Shown in pieces: positions 1 to 13,591 of a stretch of 64,000 nucleotides of DNA. A model generated the notes under the pieces. It did no database searches and had not been told where the DNA came from. It saw nothing but the letters and a program-made list of their open reading frames with translations. Position 1 is the first letter of the stretch, and each line of letters starts with the position of its first letter. Origin of the DNA: Ophiostoma sp. CBS 140.51 (Eukaryota > Ascomycota > Sordariomycetes > Ophiostomatales > Ophiostomataceae); the NCBI GenBank assembly GCA_029298735.1, contig JANSLP010000029.1, positions 124,001 through 188,000 of the forward strand. Reading direction: 5' to 3'. Made by a program: the position numbers and the translations under genes.

Positions 1-761
1 TGCATTGGGAGGAGGACCACATTTGGGGGGTTACTTAAAACAAAACAAACAGGCTCGGATCGGGGACCTTTGGGACTACATCGGAATTGGTTTCTTTCTA
101 CTACCCGCTACTTTATATTTTATTTATTTTTCTTGCCAGACAAAAAGCTTGGGCATGGTTTTATCACTATCGATCACTCTTAAGGCATTGCTGCTCTATT
201 TCGGGTTTCACGTATGCAGTTGTATTTTGTGACAAGCATTACTTACTATGTGTTTTGAATACTTGCTTCCTATGTTGTCTCTCTCTCAATAGCTCTAAAT
301 GTTCGCTCATAACAAAACGAGTACAAGGCATCAGGTGTATAATACTCCTTCGCTCTTCCTCCACCCATATGTTGGAACTTGTACGAAAAAGAACAAAAGC
401 AAATCAAAATGCTATCCTCCCCCTCTGCAACATATATAATTCCCATATGTGCGCGCGCGTATGTGTGTCCGTGTTGCCCTAGTTTCCCTTGTTTTTCTCA
501 TGGGGGGTATACCGATCCCAGGTTTATATAAAATAGCCTGCGCACTCCTTTTGCAATAAAAACAGAAAACAAAGCCAAATGATGAAAAGCAGAAAATGTA
601 GCAACAGATAGAAAACGAAACAAAATGCAAATGGTCGTATACACCGTTGACAAGTAAAGGACGCCAATTGGAACTTCAAATGAGAGACAATGAAAATGGT
701 TGTGCAAAAATAGAATAGAAGATGAAAGAAAGGGAGGAGAAAGTGTGGAAGAGACAGAGCT
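1..761. other. left-edge intergenic sequence and 3' flank of kinase 1
   Basis: No gene is recognisable. The reading frames here are short, overlap on both strands and resemble no known family. Because kinase 1 ends at 762 on the minus strand, the right part of this stretch should be its 3' UTR. A GC dinucleotide run and AT-rich tracts are the only visible structure. Confidence 0.6.
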
Positions 762-3700
762 CTAGGACGAAGGCGGAGTAGTCCCGTTGCTGGTGCCGTT
801 AGAACCAGTACTCTCGTTGTTGTTCGCCGCCGAATTGCTGCCTCCCTCCATGTTGTCTGGGCTGTGGCTGCCACCATGGCGCTTGACCAGAGTCTTCTTT
901 TGCAGGACGGCCGGTGTAGGCTTGGACCGTTCCTGTTGGCTACTCGGGGGTGCCAGAGGAGGAGCAGCTGCAGCGGCTGGAGGAGGCGAAGAGATATGAG
1001 GAGATGGACCGGAACTAATCAAGACGATATTGCCGTCGCTGTTGCCCCGTGCCTTTGTGAGCTTCTTGGGCTGCCGCTTTGTTGACGACGATTCAGGTGC
1101 ATTCGACAAAAAGTTTGGCTGTGAGTCGTTTTCGAAATGCACCACGTGGTGTTGGTGCTGACTAGTCGGAGGAGGTTGGGGAGACGTGGAACCCGAAGCG
1201 GCCGTGTTGAGGCTGTTGGGGAAGCCATCGTTGTAGCGGACCTCGTGCGGGGTGGACAAGTCCTTGGTCGGGTACGGGCTGCTGCCCAGTGGCGTGGAAA
1301 TGTACGCATCCAGTTTACTTTTGAGGACCTCGGACTTGACGGGCTTTGCGAGGTAGTCGTTCATGCCCGCAGCCAGGCACTTTTCGCGGTCGCCCTGGAT
1401 GGCTGATGCAGTCATGGCAATCACCAACACCTCGCGTACCTCCTTGATGGGATCCCGACGGAGCAGCTTGGTGGCTTCGTAGCCGTCGAGGACAGGCATT
1501 TGCACGTCCATGAGCACAATGTGGTACGGCGCACCCTCCTTGGCCTTCTCCCGCAGGGCCTCGACGGCCTTTTGGCCATTGTCGTAGGCATCGGCCGTCC
1601 TGTAGCCCAGCCGCTGCACATACTGGATCGCAATCTTACGATTGATAGGGTTGTCTTCGGCGATGCAGACGCGCAGCTGGTCATGGTCCATGTGGCTGAG
1701 GTCCATGTATGGGTTTGTCGAGACCACCTCCTCGTCGGGCACGGCGGCAGGGATGGTCCGGAGCGATAGCGGGTGCGGGTGCTGGGATGATCTCTGTAGC
1801 GCCGGGTTTGTCAGAGCGGACTCAAGACTGAACGAGGACGTGATGGGGCTCGACGAGTTGTCATTGCCGAGGGGCGACGAAGCGGGCACGGTCGCGGGGA
1901 TGTCGCCGGCGGTGGCATTCTCCTTGGCCTTGTCGAACGTCACCGTGAACCAAGCACGTGTACCCGCATTCTCAGCGCTCTCCAAGTAGATCTTGCCCTT
2001 CATGATCGTCTCGATGAGCGACTTGCAGATACTGAGACCCAGACCGCTGCCGCCGTACTTGCGGGCCGTGCTGGCATCCGCCTGGCTAAAGGGCTGGAAA
2101 AGTTTGGCCAGCTGCTCGGGCGGAATACCAATACCAGTATCCTCAACCCAGAAAGTCAAGGTCACCGTGCCCTCAGTCTCAGACTCGACACGCGCTCCGA
2201 CAGCGATTGTACCGCGCTCGGTGAACTTGATGCTGTTGCCAATGAGGTTGCCGAGCACCTGGTGCAGCCGCACGGGGTCGCCGAAGACGAAGAGATCCGG
2301 TGGGAGGTTGATCTGCTTGATGATTTCGACCACGCCCGCCTTGGTCTTGTCCTGGTTGCGGTATGAAGCGGCGCGCACGACTTCGGGCATCAGCTCCTTG
2401 GGGTTGAAGGCCGTGATGTAGAGCTTCATCTTCTCGGCCTCCATGCGTGAGAAGTCGAGAATGTCATTGATCACAATCAGTAGGAGGTCGGCAGACAGCC
2501 GGATGGCCTCAGCCATTTCTTGCTGCTCAGGCGTCAGGTTGCTATCCCGCAAAAGCTCCGAGTTGCCAATGACGCCGTTGAGCGGTGTGCGCAGCTCGTG
2601 CGAAACGTTGGCGAGGAAGATGGACTTAGCCTTGGTGGCCTCCTCAGCGAGCTTGACATTGCGTTTCGCTTCGGCTTCGGCGGCTTCAGCGAGAATCACA
2701 TTACGTTTGGCCTCCTTCTCGGCAGCCTTGGCCTTGTTCTCGGCCTCAATGGCTTTGCGCAGCGCCGTCTTTTGCATAGTGACCATGGACCGGTTCTCGG
2801 CCGACACTTTTTCGATAGCCTTGATGGACAGCGCGTTGGAGTAGCTGATGCCGATCTGGTTGACCAGGAGCTGAAGGACGGTCACGTTTCTATCGGTGAA
2901 CGCGCCAGGCAGACCCTCCAAGTACAAAACGCCGAGAAGAGGATTCGATGCGTGACATATGGGGATGGAGATGACCGACTTGCTGTGCGGGTTCTTCTGT
3001 ATCCAGCAGTCGCTGACGTTGCCGAATCGCTCGTCGCTGATCAGGTCCGGCACAAACACGGATTCGCGGAACCGCATGCTATACAGAACCACATTCTCGG
3101 CCACAATGTTCGTGCCCTTGAGCGGGACACCGGGCCGGTGAGAGACGGCACCCTTCTCTGGCTCGCCGCTGGCCGCCACGCACCAGTCCGATGCAGACCC
3201 GCCTTCGTCCTGGACGACAATGGCAGCTTGCGTTGCCGAGCCACCGCACGTTTGGAGAATTACGTCGCACATGGTCTTGAGAAGCTCGTCGACACGGAGC
3301 TCCGACGAGATGATCTGGGACGATTGCAGGATTGCGTGCAAGTCAATCATGTCGAGCGCTGGGAGGCCCGCGGCACCTCTCTCTGCTCGCTCCGACTCGG
3401 CCTGCATTGCGCCACGCCACACACCAATCCGTTCGCCCTTAATCTCTGCCATGCTCGATTCGCCGCCGCCGGTCATAACGTCGCCGGTGGGCTGGCCTTC
3501 TTCGTTTTCAATGGCACGGTATTGGACAGTGGTCGTGTCGGCAGTAAAGTCGGTCTGCACACCCGCGTCGAGTGTACGCAAATTCCGCGTGGGTCCGCGC
3601 AGCAAAAGACTGTGTTCTTCCTCGATGCGATCAGCGACACCAACAGCAGCGAGCTGCCGATAGAGGCCGACGGCGTCACGTAAAGCAGAACGGGCCGACC

Positions 3701-6700
3701 GCCGGGCGCGCTTTCGAATAAAAGTGCCCGCCATCAGGTAGTTGCCCAAGGCCTCCTCAAAGAGGAAGTCGTGTTCTGCGGCATGGTCTAGCGCCTCTTC
3801 GTATTGATGGATCGCACGCCCACAGTCTTGCGTGAGCTCCGAGACCTGGGCGTCGAGAAGCGTGTACCATGCGTAGTAGTTGATGTTGGAGACAGCCGCC
3901 CAGTCGCGAATGGACTTGCTGAGCTCCTTGATCTTGGAGATTGTGGACTCGAGGTGGCTGACTCTGAGGTTGTCGCTTTCGACGTCGTCCGGCTGTGGGT
4001 AGTCTTGTTGGCGCAGCTCCATGCCTGCGAGGGCCAGGCCGTAGAAGAGCATGACAAGACGCGTGTTTCTTGCCGACAGAATCAAGTCTCGCCGCTCCAT
4101 GCACCGCTCACTCAGTTCAATGACACGGTCGTAATGGCCATACAGATACAGCGGGACGACCTCCATGGTCTCGTAGATGAGCAGCGAGCGGTCCACGTTG
4201 GCTTTGCACGATAACAGCCACTCCTTGTAGTCCTCAGCGCAGTGCTGGTCGTCGTCCATGATTGTGAAAGCGCTCTCATTCTTGGTCTTGCCCTGCAGAG
4301 CACGGCTGGCTTGGCCAACGGCGATCAAGAGCGTACCGCCCTGGGCGTCTTCCTGCCAGTTGGGAATCTCCTCGCAGCAGTACTGGCAGAACGCTTCGAG
4401 ATCGGAGCACACCTCGCTGGCGAAGAAGCGCATCATGGCGGTGAGACCAAAACCGAGGATAGCGGTAACACGGTCTCCCGCCGATGCGCCGTATTCCATA
4501 GAACCCTCCAGCTGAGTGACTGTCACGGACAGGGGATACTGGATGTGTCCCACAAATGTCGCATAAATCATGTAACCGCGTGCCATCGTGAAGGGGTCCC
4601 GGAAGCGGTCAAGCAGCTCCAGGCCAACCGAGCCTAGGTCGGCGCCGAACTGAATCTGGTTGAAGCGAGAAATGGCCACAATGGCTAGGTGCAAGAAACC
4701 GATGCCCGACTGCGGGAAAGCGCCCGAGTCGAGGTGCATGTTGATCATGACGATAGATAGGTGGTAAAAATAGATGCCGTCGCTCCACCAGCTGATGCTT
4801 GCCGCCTCGGCCAGAACAGCTCCAATCGAGGCCATGACCGGGTCGTCCGAGTTGGGCGGGCTCTGCAGGTCGAGTTTGTCCATGCCCTTGATGCGTGCCG
4901 AGAGCTTCTCGAAGTCCTTGTCGCACTGCTCGTATGTCGGGTTGTCGGTGACAGAGACACCTAGGTCTTTGAGGCACTTCTTGAGGTGATCCAAGGCGTC
5001 CTTAACGTTACCGTTCTGCGCCTCTATGCGCGATTGGATGATCCAAGCGGGTGCCTTGTCGATGGCGAGTTTCGCACATTTGTAGATGGTGGCCAGGATG
5101 CCGTTGGCCAGTGTCTGGTGGCCGACGTAGAGGTAGCACTCCGCACAACGCAGGTATAGCTGAAGTGTCTCGTCATATGTGGCATCGACGCCATCGTCCT
5201 CCCACGGCTCGGGCTGCAGCAGGGCAATGGCGTTGCTGTAGTATTTAGCGGCGGTCGGGCGTGCACCGTTCTCCGTGGCGATGCGGCCGCATTCAGAGAG
5301 CAGTGTACGATAGGCGAGCCGTTTCGGAACGCGGGCCTTGATAATGTCGATGGAGTCGCAGATGTGGGCAGCCGTTATGTCCCGCATCCGGATGTCGTCA
5401 CCATAGTACTCGAGAAGCGTCCGTGCAATGACGTAGTGCATCTTGCGAGGCGTGCAGACCACCAGGTCGTTGGAAGCGGCCACATACCGGTCATGGGCAA
5501 AGCGGAAGCCGTCGTCTGTCTCGCTCGAAGTGAGTATGCATGCCTGGATGGCGACCTGCAGACCCTGCACAGCATCGTCCTGCGAGAAGGCGATGTGCGA
5601 GTGCTCATTGAGAGGCTGGGGGCAAGTGCTGTCGAAGAAGATGAACTCGCCGCTGAGGAGGTGGCAGATCAGGTCGAACGAGAACGAGCCCCCAATAAGA
5701 GCGGCCCAACCCAGGATGGCGCGCGACGCTGGCGGTAGCTCCATTAGACGGCTTGTGACAAAGTCGGTGTTCAGGAGATCATAGTCGCTGTCACCTTGGA
5801 ACTGCTCAAAAACGCGGTTCAGATCATACCGCCAGACGCTGTCGTGATAGTCATACTTAATGCACTTTTTCCGATAGCAGGCGCTCAGCATTTCCCTCAT
5901 GAAAAAGGGGTTGCCGGCTGTTTTGGCCTGCAGCACCACTGCGAGCGCTATGACGTCGGCCTCAGGCCGGCTTAACGTCATCGACACATATTGGATGATC
6001 TGCTCTTCGGTGAGAGGCCGCAATTGGATTCTAGTGATTGTCGGACCTCCCTTCTTCTTGAAATCATCCGAGTTGGGCGGGTTGAGAATGTTTGTGACTT
6101 TCTCAGGCGAGATCTCTTCGGGGCGGTAGGTAATCATAATGACCATCCGCAGGCGGGCGCCGATGATTTGGGTAATCAGCTCCAGAGACTCGTCGTCTGC
6201 AAAGTGCAGGTCGTCAATGCAGAAGCAGATAAACTTGTGGCTGGTAAACATGCGCATGATATCCAGGACCGTGTTCATAAGACGGATGGACTTGGTGGCT
6301 GCACCAGCGCGGAGAAAGTCTTGATTGGCGGGGTTCGAACGGATGCTACCCGACACCGACCCGTTCTTCATAGGACTGAAGGTCGAAGACGCCGACGAGC
6401 CAGGCGATGATCCACGACGGCGGAGCTCAGCCGTGCGCGAATGTCTTCCTTGGTAGCTGCCCGACATATGTGGGCTAGACACCCGGGAAGAAAAAGCCAG
6501 CGATGCCTGCTGTCCTCCATCAGGCGTGTTGAACAAAAACTCTGGGAGGCCAAGCAGCTGGTGCAGCATTGGCCAGACGGGCCACACGTACTGCTTCAGG
6601 GACTGGTGGAACGGCGTATCGGTGTTCCGTTCGCCCCAAACCTGGCGGAAGAGCGAAGACAACAGACCAAGCAGAGGACCAAACGCTGTCTTCCCGGCCT

Positions 6701-8697
6701 TGTCAAACTTGGCCGTCGCACAGTACCCACGTCGTCTTGCGTCATTAAGCACAGATTGAACGAGGCAGCTCTTTCCCAGGCCTGCGGCACCTTCGATGGT
6801 GACAATCTCGCAGTGGCCGCGGCGGCGGAACTTGGCAGAGCCCAACTGGCGCGACAGGCTACCAGAGTCAACCGTCAGGGAGCCACCCGTATGGCGTGAG
6901 GAGCCCTCCCGTTCGGCAAGGATGCTATCCAGGGGGCTTTTGCCTTCGAACGAGACAGAATGGTTGCGCTCCCAAGACCGCTGTGGTAGGCGGGCAGGGG
7001 GCAGGTTGGAGTGATTTGAATCTGCCGAAATTGTGTGCGAGTCGGCAGACTGAAAAGACGGGTGGAAACTGCCCCGGAACGCCCTTGGATCAGAGGCAAC
7101 AGTGTGGGTGAAAGAGCCGCTCCGGGCATTAGCACCGTCCAGCGAGCTTCCACCACCTTCGCTTGATCCATCGGCCCCGTCTTGGAAGTCGGCCGAGAAG
7201 CTGGAGCCGTCTGAGAACCGGCTCCCGCCGTTTTTGTGGTTAATGGCATGGCTCTTGGCCACGCGCTCGATGATCTTGAGCAGCTGCTCCCGCGGCTCGT
7301 CGCGGCCAATCATGTCCGTAGGCAGCATGAAAAAAGACGAAACGTCCCGTGAGGCCACCTGCCAGTCTTTCAGGGAGGCCAGGTCGCCGTTCGCCAAAAA
7401 ATTGCGCACCTCCACCAGGTCGTGCCGCAGGCCGCTCGCCGAGTGGTAGCGGTCATGTACATTCTTGGCTGTGCACTTCTGGACAATGCGACCAATGGCA
7501 TCGGGTACGTCGAGGCGGACCGTAGACACGTTAAAGATGCGCCGACCCAGGACTCCCTGGACAATGTCCAAAGGCAGCTCGCCCTCAAAAACAGGCTGCT
7601 GCGTCAACAAGGTCCAGAAGAGGACACCCAGAGAATAAATATCGGTGCGCGAATCGGGCTCGGCAGGCATGCGTCCGGTCTGTTCTGGGCTGATGTACAT
7701 CAGTTTGTTCTTGGCACCGAGCTCCTTAGACAATGTTGACCAGCCTGTGCTCATCAGGCCGTGTTCGAAAGACCGCAGGCCGGAGCCGAACGAAACCAGT
7801 TTGACCTTGTGGGTTTCTGGGTTGAAGTGGAAAGCGTCGCCACGTATTTCGCCATGAACAATGTTCTGGCTGTGGTGAATCAACTCGAGGCACTCGGTTG
7901 CGCCAATGGCAAACTCCAAAAAGAGCTCGAGGCTGATGGGCGGTCCAAGGTTCATGTTCGGTTTGATATACGCTTCCCATGAGTCGCCGACGCGGCGGGC
8001 AAAGTAAAATGCCGGGCCGAGGTCGATGAATTTGGCCATCCCGCTCCGTCCAGGGCTCTGGTAGATGGCGACCGTGAGCGGGCCGCGATCGCTCGGGTGT
8101 GGCGCCAGGCGCAAAAGGTCGACAGGTTTTGCGATGTGCTCACCCTTTGGGTCGACGCTTTGGTTCATGTTCTTGATAATGTGGAAAGACCGCTCCTCCC
8201 GCAGCACATGGTAGGATATCCGTGCCACCACCTCCTCTTCGACAAGGGCCTCGTTCGACGTGGTGGCCATGGCACCGGAGCTCGGTGCTGGAGACGCGCT
8301 GCCTGTGTGGACATCGCTCGTTAATTCGGTGGATGTTGGAGAGAAGAGAGAGCCGTCGCCCGGGGAGGTGCGGTTCGAGACCATGCGGCCGATAGGCGAT
8401 GGGCTCGAGACATGGATGGAGTGGACTGTCGATATCGAGGATGTCGAGTAAGGGGAAACGAATCGTGTACCAAAGACGTGCCTGAAGACCACCACGTTAG
8501 TATGCACGGTCACAACAACGACGGCGCATTGCGGCCGCCTCCGTCGACTCCATCGGAACCTACCAGTTGTCGTAGCTTGTGTGAAGTGGCCGTTTCGTCT
8601 CGTCCCATGTGTATCCGGCAATCTGGCGGAGTCGGTCAAAGATGCGCGCCGGGGGATCGAGCGAGTCGTCCACGGACGGTCCAGCGCTGCCGTCCAT
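762..8697 (-). CDS. hybrid histidine kinase, Chk1/Mak2 type (group X-like)
   Basis: Two exons, 8697-8564 and 8481-762, encode 2617 residues. The 82-bp intron (8563-8482) has GTAGGT, a TACTAAC branch site and CAG, and joins codon 45 as Trp. An in-frame ATG at 8639 inside exon 1 belongs to another frame and is not the start. Domain order: protein-kinase-like domain (about 110-420), P-loop NTPase with Walker A GAAGLGKS near 610 and a DDLHFADD Walker B, a long helical TPR-like region (about 1000-1600), GAF domain (about 1750-1925), Ala/Glu/Lys coiled coil, HisKA with phospho-acceptor His2006 in SHELRTP, HATPase with GLGL, and a receiver (about 2313-2440) with Asp2370 in LMDVQMP. The C-terminal 170 residues are Ser/Pro-rich. 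This is the architecture of fission yeast Mak2/Mak3 and Candida Chk1, which sense oxidative or cell-wall stress and signal through a phosphotransfer protein to a MAP-kinase pathway. The kinase-like domain has HGEIRG in place of HRDLKP and VSFG in place of DFG, so it is probably catalytically dead. Confidence 0.93.
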
Positions 8698-11600
8698 GAT
8701 GGGCAAGCGTCGGGGCCGTCACGCGGGCCGGTTCTGGGCTGTTGGATGTGGCGTTCGTGACTGCTATCGTCGATTGGAAAGAGCGGCTTGCTCAGGCTTC
8801 CTATGTTGAGGAAGGTTCCTCAAAGGTGATTCTAGTCGCTGCCGGTCTTTCTCGAGGTCCGGCTTGGCTGCATCGTCGTCGGGTATCGGCAAGGTCGATC
8901 GGCAAGCGGGCTGGCGGTGCCGGAAGATTTGAGAGATAGTATCGGAAAAGGAGATGTCGTCAGTCGTGCTTGGCGAGCGTGTCTATCACGGGCCAAGGTG
9001 TGTGCGTGGATGTTCGAGGATCAGAAGTCGGAGAATGAGGAATCGTGAGGCTGCGATAGCGATGTGGTATTGGTGTTTCCAAGGAGCTTGCAAGCACGAA
9101 GCACGCAAACTGTTTGTCGTCGTGTATCCTGCGTGCAATGGAGGAAACTGGAAACTGGAAACTGGGCGTGCGCACAGGCTTTCGTTGAGCTTCGGTCTGC
9201 TTGTCCGGGGCCCTCCTTTCGTTTTGCCTCCTTCGATATCGGTGTATTGCTAGAACGAATGGGGCGGGCGATTTGGGGATGGGAAAGTCGATAGGCAGCA
9301 CCACGAATACTATGGGAGAGGCAACAACAGTGTCTCTCAGAAGAGTCCCAGCACGGAGGTACGGCAATTTGGTGCCCACTCTTGGGCTGCGCCTAGTGTC
9401 GTTTTGTGTCTCTCCTCCCTGCTAACTGATGAGCGGACTGAGCGAGAGGCCAGGCGTGTTAGAGTAGTTTGTTCGTGAACAGCTGCCTTTCTTCTCACCA
9501 AATGCCCACTTTACTCAGCGAAGAAGTGGGTGGCGCTAAAGTCGTCTGGCTCTGGCCGTTCCTTTTCAATTCCTTGTTGATGGTGAGAAATCAGGCGCCA
9601 TACGAAAAACGGTTCGCATTTCGTTCAGGGGAAGATGAGTGGATGGCCGTTTTGCCTTTCAAGGCTGGTGGTGGTTTTTGTTTCGGTGAAGCTTTTCGAA
9701 GTTGCACGTCGCTGTACAGGTACGATCACAGCCCACGATCGTTGTAACAAGCGGAAAAGATTGGCAACGGGATAAAAAGGCAGGTGCTTTCAGGGTGCAA
9801 GAGCAATCAAGGCAGGCGTGAGGGGGAAGGAGATAATACGGTAAACAACGGCAGGGAAAGGTGAGAAAGGTGCAAGGTGCAGCACACGCATTGAGCGTAT
9901 CGAGCGTATCGAATTGTGTGTCTCCTTCCCTCTCTGGGCAAGAGAATAACTGTCGAAGTAGTTTGCTCGTTCGCGCTTTCCTCATGTGAGCGAAATGTGG
10001 GCAAAAGGAGCCACAGAAACAAGGAAAGAGCACCTCGACTGCAAGACACAGCGTCCAGGCAGGCGCGAGAACCTACGACAGCACAGTAGACTTTACTTTG
10101 GATAGCCGCCCTGCCGCCTTTCTTGTGCTATCACGTCTTTCCTTGACTATCACTCCTTCCCTGTTTTATTGTGCCTGTTTTACCTCCTTCCGTAGGCTGG
10201 ATTGACTGGGCAGCTTGCCTTCAAGCCTGCTTGTGGTGATCGAGATGATGGGACTGGGCACGGAGGAGAATCTACGGGCAAAGTGGCTCTCCCGTAAAAC
10301 AAGGTCATGGCTGGGTACTTTTAGTACAAAATACTACGCAGACTGTACGCTGGCAGGTACAAACAGGCTACTTTATGCATGGCACTCCTCCCTTACCCCC
10401 CTGTCGCCCGTTTTCTTCTTGGAATCTTCAAAAGAAAGCAAACTTGCAGCTCAAAGCAAAAGCAGCAAAAAGCAGCATGATGTCAGTGGAGGCACACAGG
10501 AAACAGCCAATCGCCAGCGGGCAAGCCACATCTGCCACTGTTCCCCGAAAAACTGTCTTACACTGAAGTTGGGTTGGGTATCTGTGTGCGAGTACGCTTT
10601 GTGCTTTGTGCTTTTGTGCGATCGTCCATAGCCACCGCCATTGAAGAATTATTACGTAGTCTTCTTTTGAGGCTGCACAACCAATACGATGCTATCTTTG
10701 GAAATGAGGAGAAGAGGGCTGACCAGTGGCTTACGTATGTGATATCTTACGTACAGCTTAAAGGCGTGACGACAAAGGTGAGGCGCAAGTCTAGCTGGAA
10801 CGGATCGTGAGAAAGTGGTTTCATTTACACATACGCCAGGCACAGCAAGGGACACAAGGGAGACAAAACGGAGAACAAAAAGACATCAAAAGGGGGACAA
10901 AGAGAAACAAAATGACGACGTTATGATGAGAAGGGCCAGGCACTGGGGATTAGAGGTGTGAAATAAAGTTGGGAGAGCTGTGGCGAATGAAACGCGGAAA
11001 TCGTGTTGCGATTTGAAACATTGAAACACACTGACAACAACGAAGAAAGGGAAGAAAGGTGCACTCTTGAAACTTTCTTTTTTCTGCTGGCTGTAGCTTG
11101 AAAGAAGCGTAATTGCGTATTTATCGTCACGCGTTTTGCTGTACGCAAAAGGAAGCATTGTTTGACAGAGAGTTGAAGGGTTGACAAGCACAGTAATCAC
11201 GCAGTGCAAAAAAGAAAGCAATTCAGAAAGTAAATTCAATACTCATGCCACATGCAATCAACGTGGCATGCTCGTGATATTGCTGGCCGGTGCGAAACGG
11301 TGACGGGTTGATTATTTACTCCGTATCTCTCACGATATCTCTTTGATTTGAACAGACAGGCGAGCTAAACGATGTTGCATCGCAAATAAGAGGAAAATTA
11401 AGCATGCATGAACCGTAAAATGTGTGTTTACTCTGTCAGCACCAGGCATGAAAAGGAAAAGCAGTTAAGAGAATTTCGTGCTCCGTAAAAGGGAAAGGTG
11501 AAAAGATAAATCAGCGCGTTCTATTTATCTCCATTTCTAAACTAAATCAAAGTAATCATTTCGCTCTTGAGTCTTTCTGAGCACCCAAATCGGAATGCTC

Positions 11601-11758
11601 GTATTTTTCGTTTCGTCCCTTTTTTGTCTCTTGCAAATATATTTTGCTGTCATTAACTGGATATTATGCTCGTCCCATATAAAGCATACTCTGGCTGCGC
11701 ACCATTCTGTCACGTCTCGTCATGCTCTGCTTGCTGGCCACGATCACCGTTAACAGGC
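8698..11758. other. 3.1-kb intergenic region, promoter and 5' leader of kinase 1
   Basis: This lies between the start of kinase 1 and the stop of the mutase, both on the minus strand. It should hold the 3' UTR of the mutase (right part) and the promoter and long leader of the kinase (left part). Visible details are a tandem GAGCGTATC duplicate near 9894-9911 and an 8-bp perfect inverted repeat CATGCCAC/GTGGCATG at 11244-11251 and 11263-11270, which could form a hairpin in the mutase 3' flank. No conserved protein is seen in any frame. Confidence 0.6.
11244..11270. repeat. short perfect inverted repeat (8-bp arms, 11-nt loop)
   Basis: CATGCCAC and GTGGCATG flank an 11-nt spacer. It lies about 490 bp downstream of the mutase stop. 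A role in mRNA 3' end structure is possible but not shown. Confidence 0.5.
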
Positions 11759-13591
11759 TTAACGAGTGGGCAGGGTGGCCTGAGCACCAAAGGCAAACGT
11801 CTGGTCCAGACGGCGCTCGGTGTTCTGGCGCGAGTTGACAAAGTCAGGGTAGTTGAGCGTCAGCTCGACGGCGCCGTTGACAATGTGGTCAACGGCCTCC
11901 ACACCGAGCATGAACGAGTGATCCTGGTTGCCGACCTCGTAGCGCCAGCTGCCGAAGCGGCCGCGGGACAGAATGTCCTTGGCTTGCAGTTTGGGCAGAA
12001 GCTCCTTGAGGACGCCCTCACGCTCCAGAGTGGGCGTGGGGTAGCCCTGGACGAACTTGCGATGGTAGGTCGACACAATCTCGTCGGCGGACTTGATCAT
12101 GTCGGTGTTGATGAGGCCCTGGATACAGTCCTTGAGCAGGTTCTCCTCATCGACAGGCTTCAGCTCCGACTGCGATACCTCCAGCATGACGGACCAGTAC
12201 GGGCCGGCCTCGGGCTCGCTCGACGCGGGCTTGCTGCCATCCGCATGGTACAGAGTCGGCAGCTTAACATCGGCCTCGGGCTGGTTGTAGGGCGAGTAAT
12301 TGGAGAAGATCGTGGCACGGTAGAAGGGGCAGTTGTCCTCGGGGAAGTAGAGCTGGATGTGTTAGTGAGGGGGGATTAGTAGGAATATGGGGGCCAACTT
12401 ACCCAGCACTTGTCGCCGATGCGCTCGGGGCGCTCGCCACGCAGACCGACACCGATAACGTGGGTCGACGAGTAGAACAGACCCTTAGACAGGTCCACCA
12501 GCTCCTTGTCCTCCATCTTCTCAACGAGCTTGTCAACAGCCATGGTGTTGACCAGCTTGCCGTAGCCGACAGTGGTGCCGTCGCCCAGGGTGACAATTTT
12601 CTTGTCGGCGTCGACCTTGGTGACCTCACCCTTCTTGCCAAAGACCTTCTTCTCCTTGGGTAGGGTCTCAGCCACGGCAATCCAGATACCACCAGTGCCG
12701 TCACGGGCAGGGAAGCGGAATGTGGCGTTGGGGCCCCAGTTACCGGCGACCTTGTTAAGGACGACGTTGCGGATGGTGTTCTTGACGTCGGGAGCAGCGA
12801 CACGCTCACCGAGCCACTGGCACTGCATCTTGGTGGTGGGGACAGCCCACACCTTGTAGTTGTAAGGACGCATGAAGCAGTCGGCAACACCTTTGCCGGT
12901 CATGCGCAGAATCCACTCGTCAAAGTTGGCGGGCTTGGTGTTGGCGACGCGGCACTCGAGCGCAGCGTCAATGAGGCCGTCAATGCACTTGACCTGGTCT
13001 TCCTTGGGCAGGACGGAGATGTTGTTCTGGAAAGGGTAGGGGACCCAAAGCTCCTTGTAGCGGACGTAGGAGATGCGCTGGTGGGTGTACCAGTCGTCCT
13101 TCTTGGGGAGGGCCTCGTCGAGGCAGTCGTCGAAGTACTTGTAGTGGGAGAAGATGACGTGGCCGCCGACATCGTAGAGCTGTAGACAAGGCAGATGGTT
13201 AGAGCTTGCGGTCGCAAAGTGAGAGTAGAGGGGAGGGGCAAGGGCGCATCACGTACAAAGCCCTCGGGGGTGACGTCGGTCGAGGCCAGACCGCCGGCCT
13301 TCTCGTTGGCGTCAACGATAAGCCACGAGGGGCCGTTCTGCAAAAAGCTGTCAGCATTGGAACCATTGAGAGAGCTGAGAGCTGCCACAAGAAGCATTGC
13401 GCGAGCAGAAGAGCGAAAGGGATACATACGATGTGGTTGAGGCGCTTGGCGGCACCAAGACCGGTTGGTCCAGCACCGACAACGAGAACGTCGACGTTGC
13501 TGTAGACAAGTTAGCAAGGGTCAGCTCTGACATCCTGGGGTCAATTGACAAGCACAAAGAGCACAGCAAACGTAACGTACATATCAGCCAT
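11759..13591 (-). CDS. glfA: UDP-galactopyranose mutase
   Basis: Five exons (13591-13581, 13499-13430, 13337-13257, 13179-12403, 12352-11759) encode 510 residues, the same length as Aspergillus fumigatus GlfA. All introns have GTAYGT or GTAAGT donors and YAG acceptors. The first exon is only 11 nt, and the start at 13591 is confirmed because it splices into the FAD-binding glycine motif VVGAGPTGLG (residues 10-19). Arg180 in LGERV and Arg325 in FYRATI match, with a constant offset of two, the two catalytic arginines Arg182 and Arg327 of the A. fumigatus enzyme. The flavoenzyme interconverts UDP-galactopyranose and UDP-galactofuranose in the cytosol, the only route to galactofuranose in fungal galactomannan and glycoproteins. 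It is divergent from a nucleotide-sugar transporter 5.3 kb away, the expected partner. Called ugmA in A. nidulans. Confidence 0.96.
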
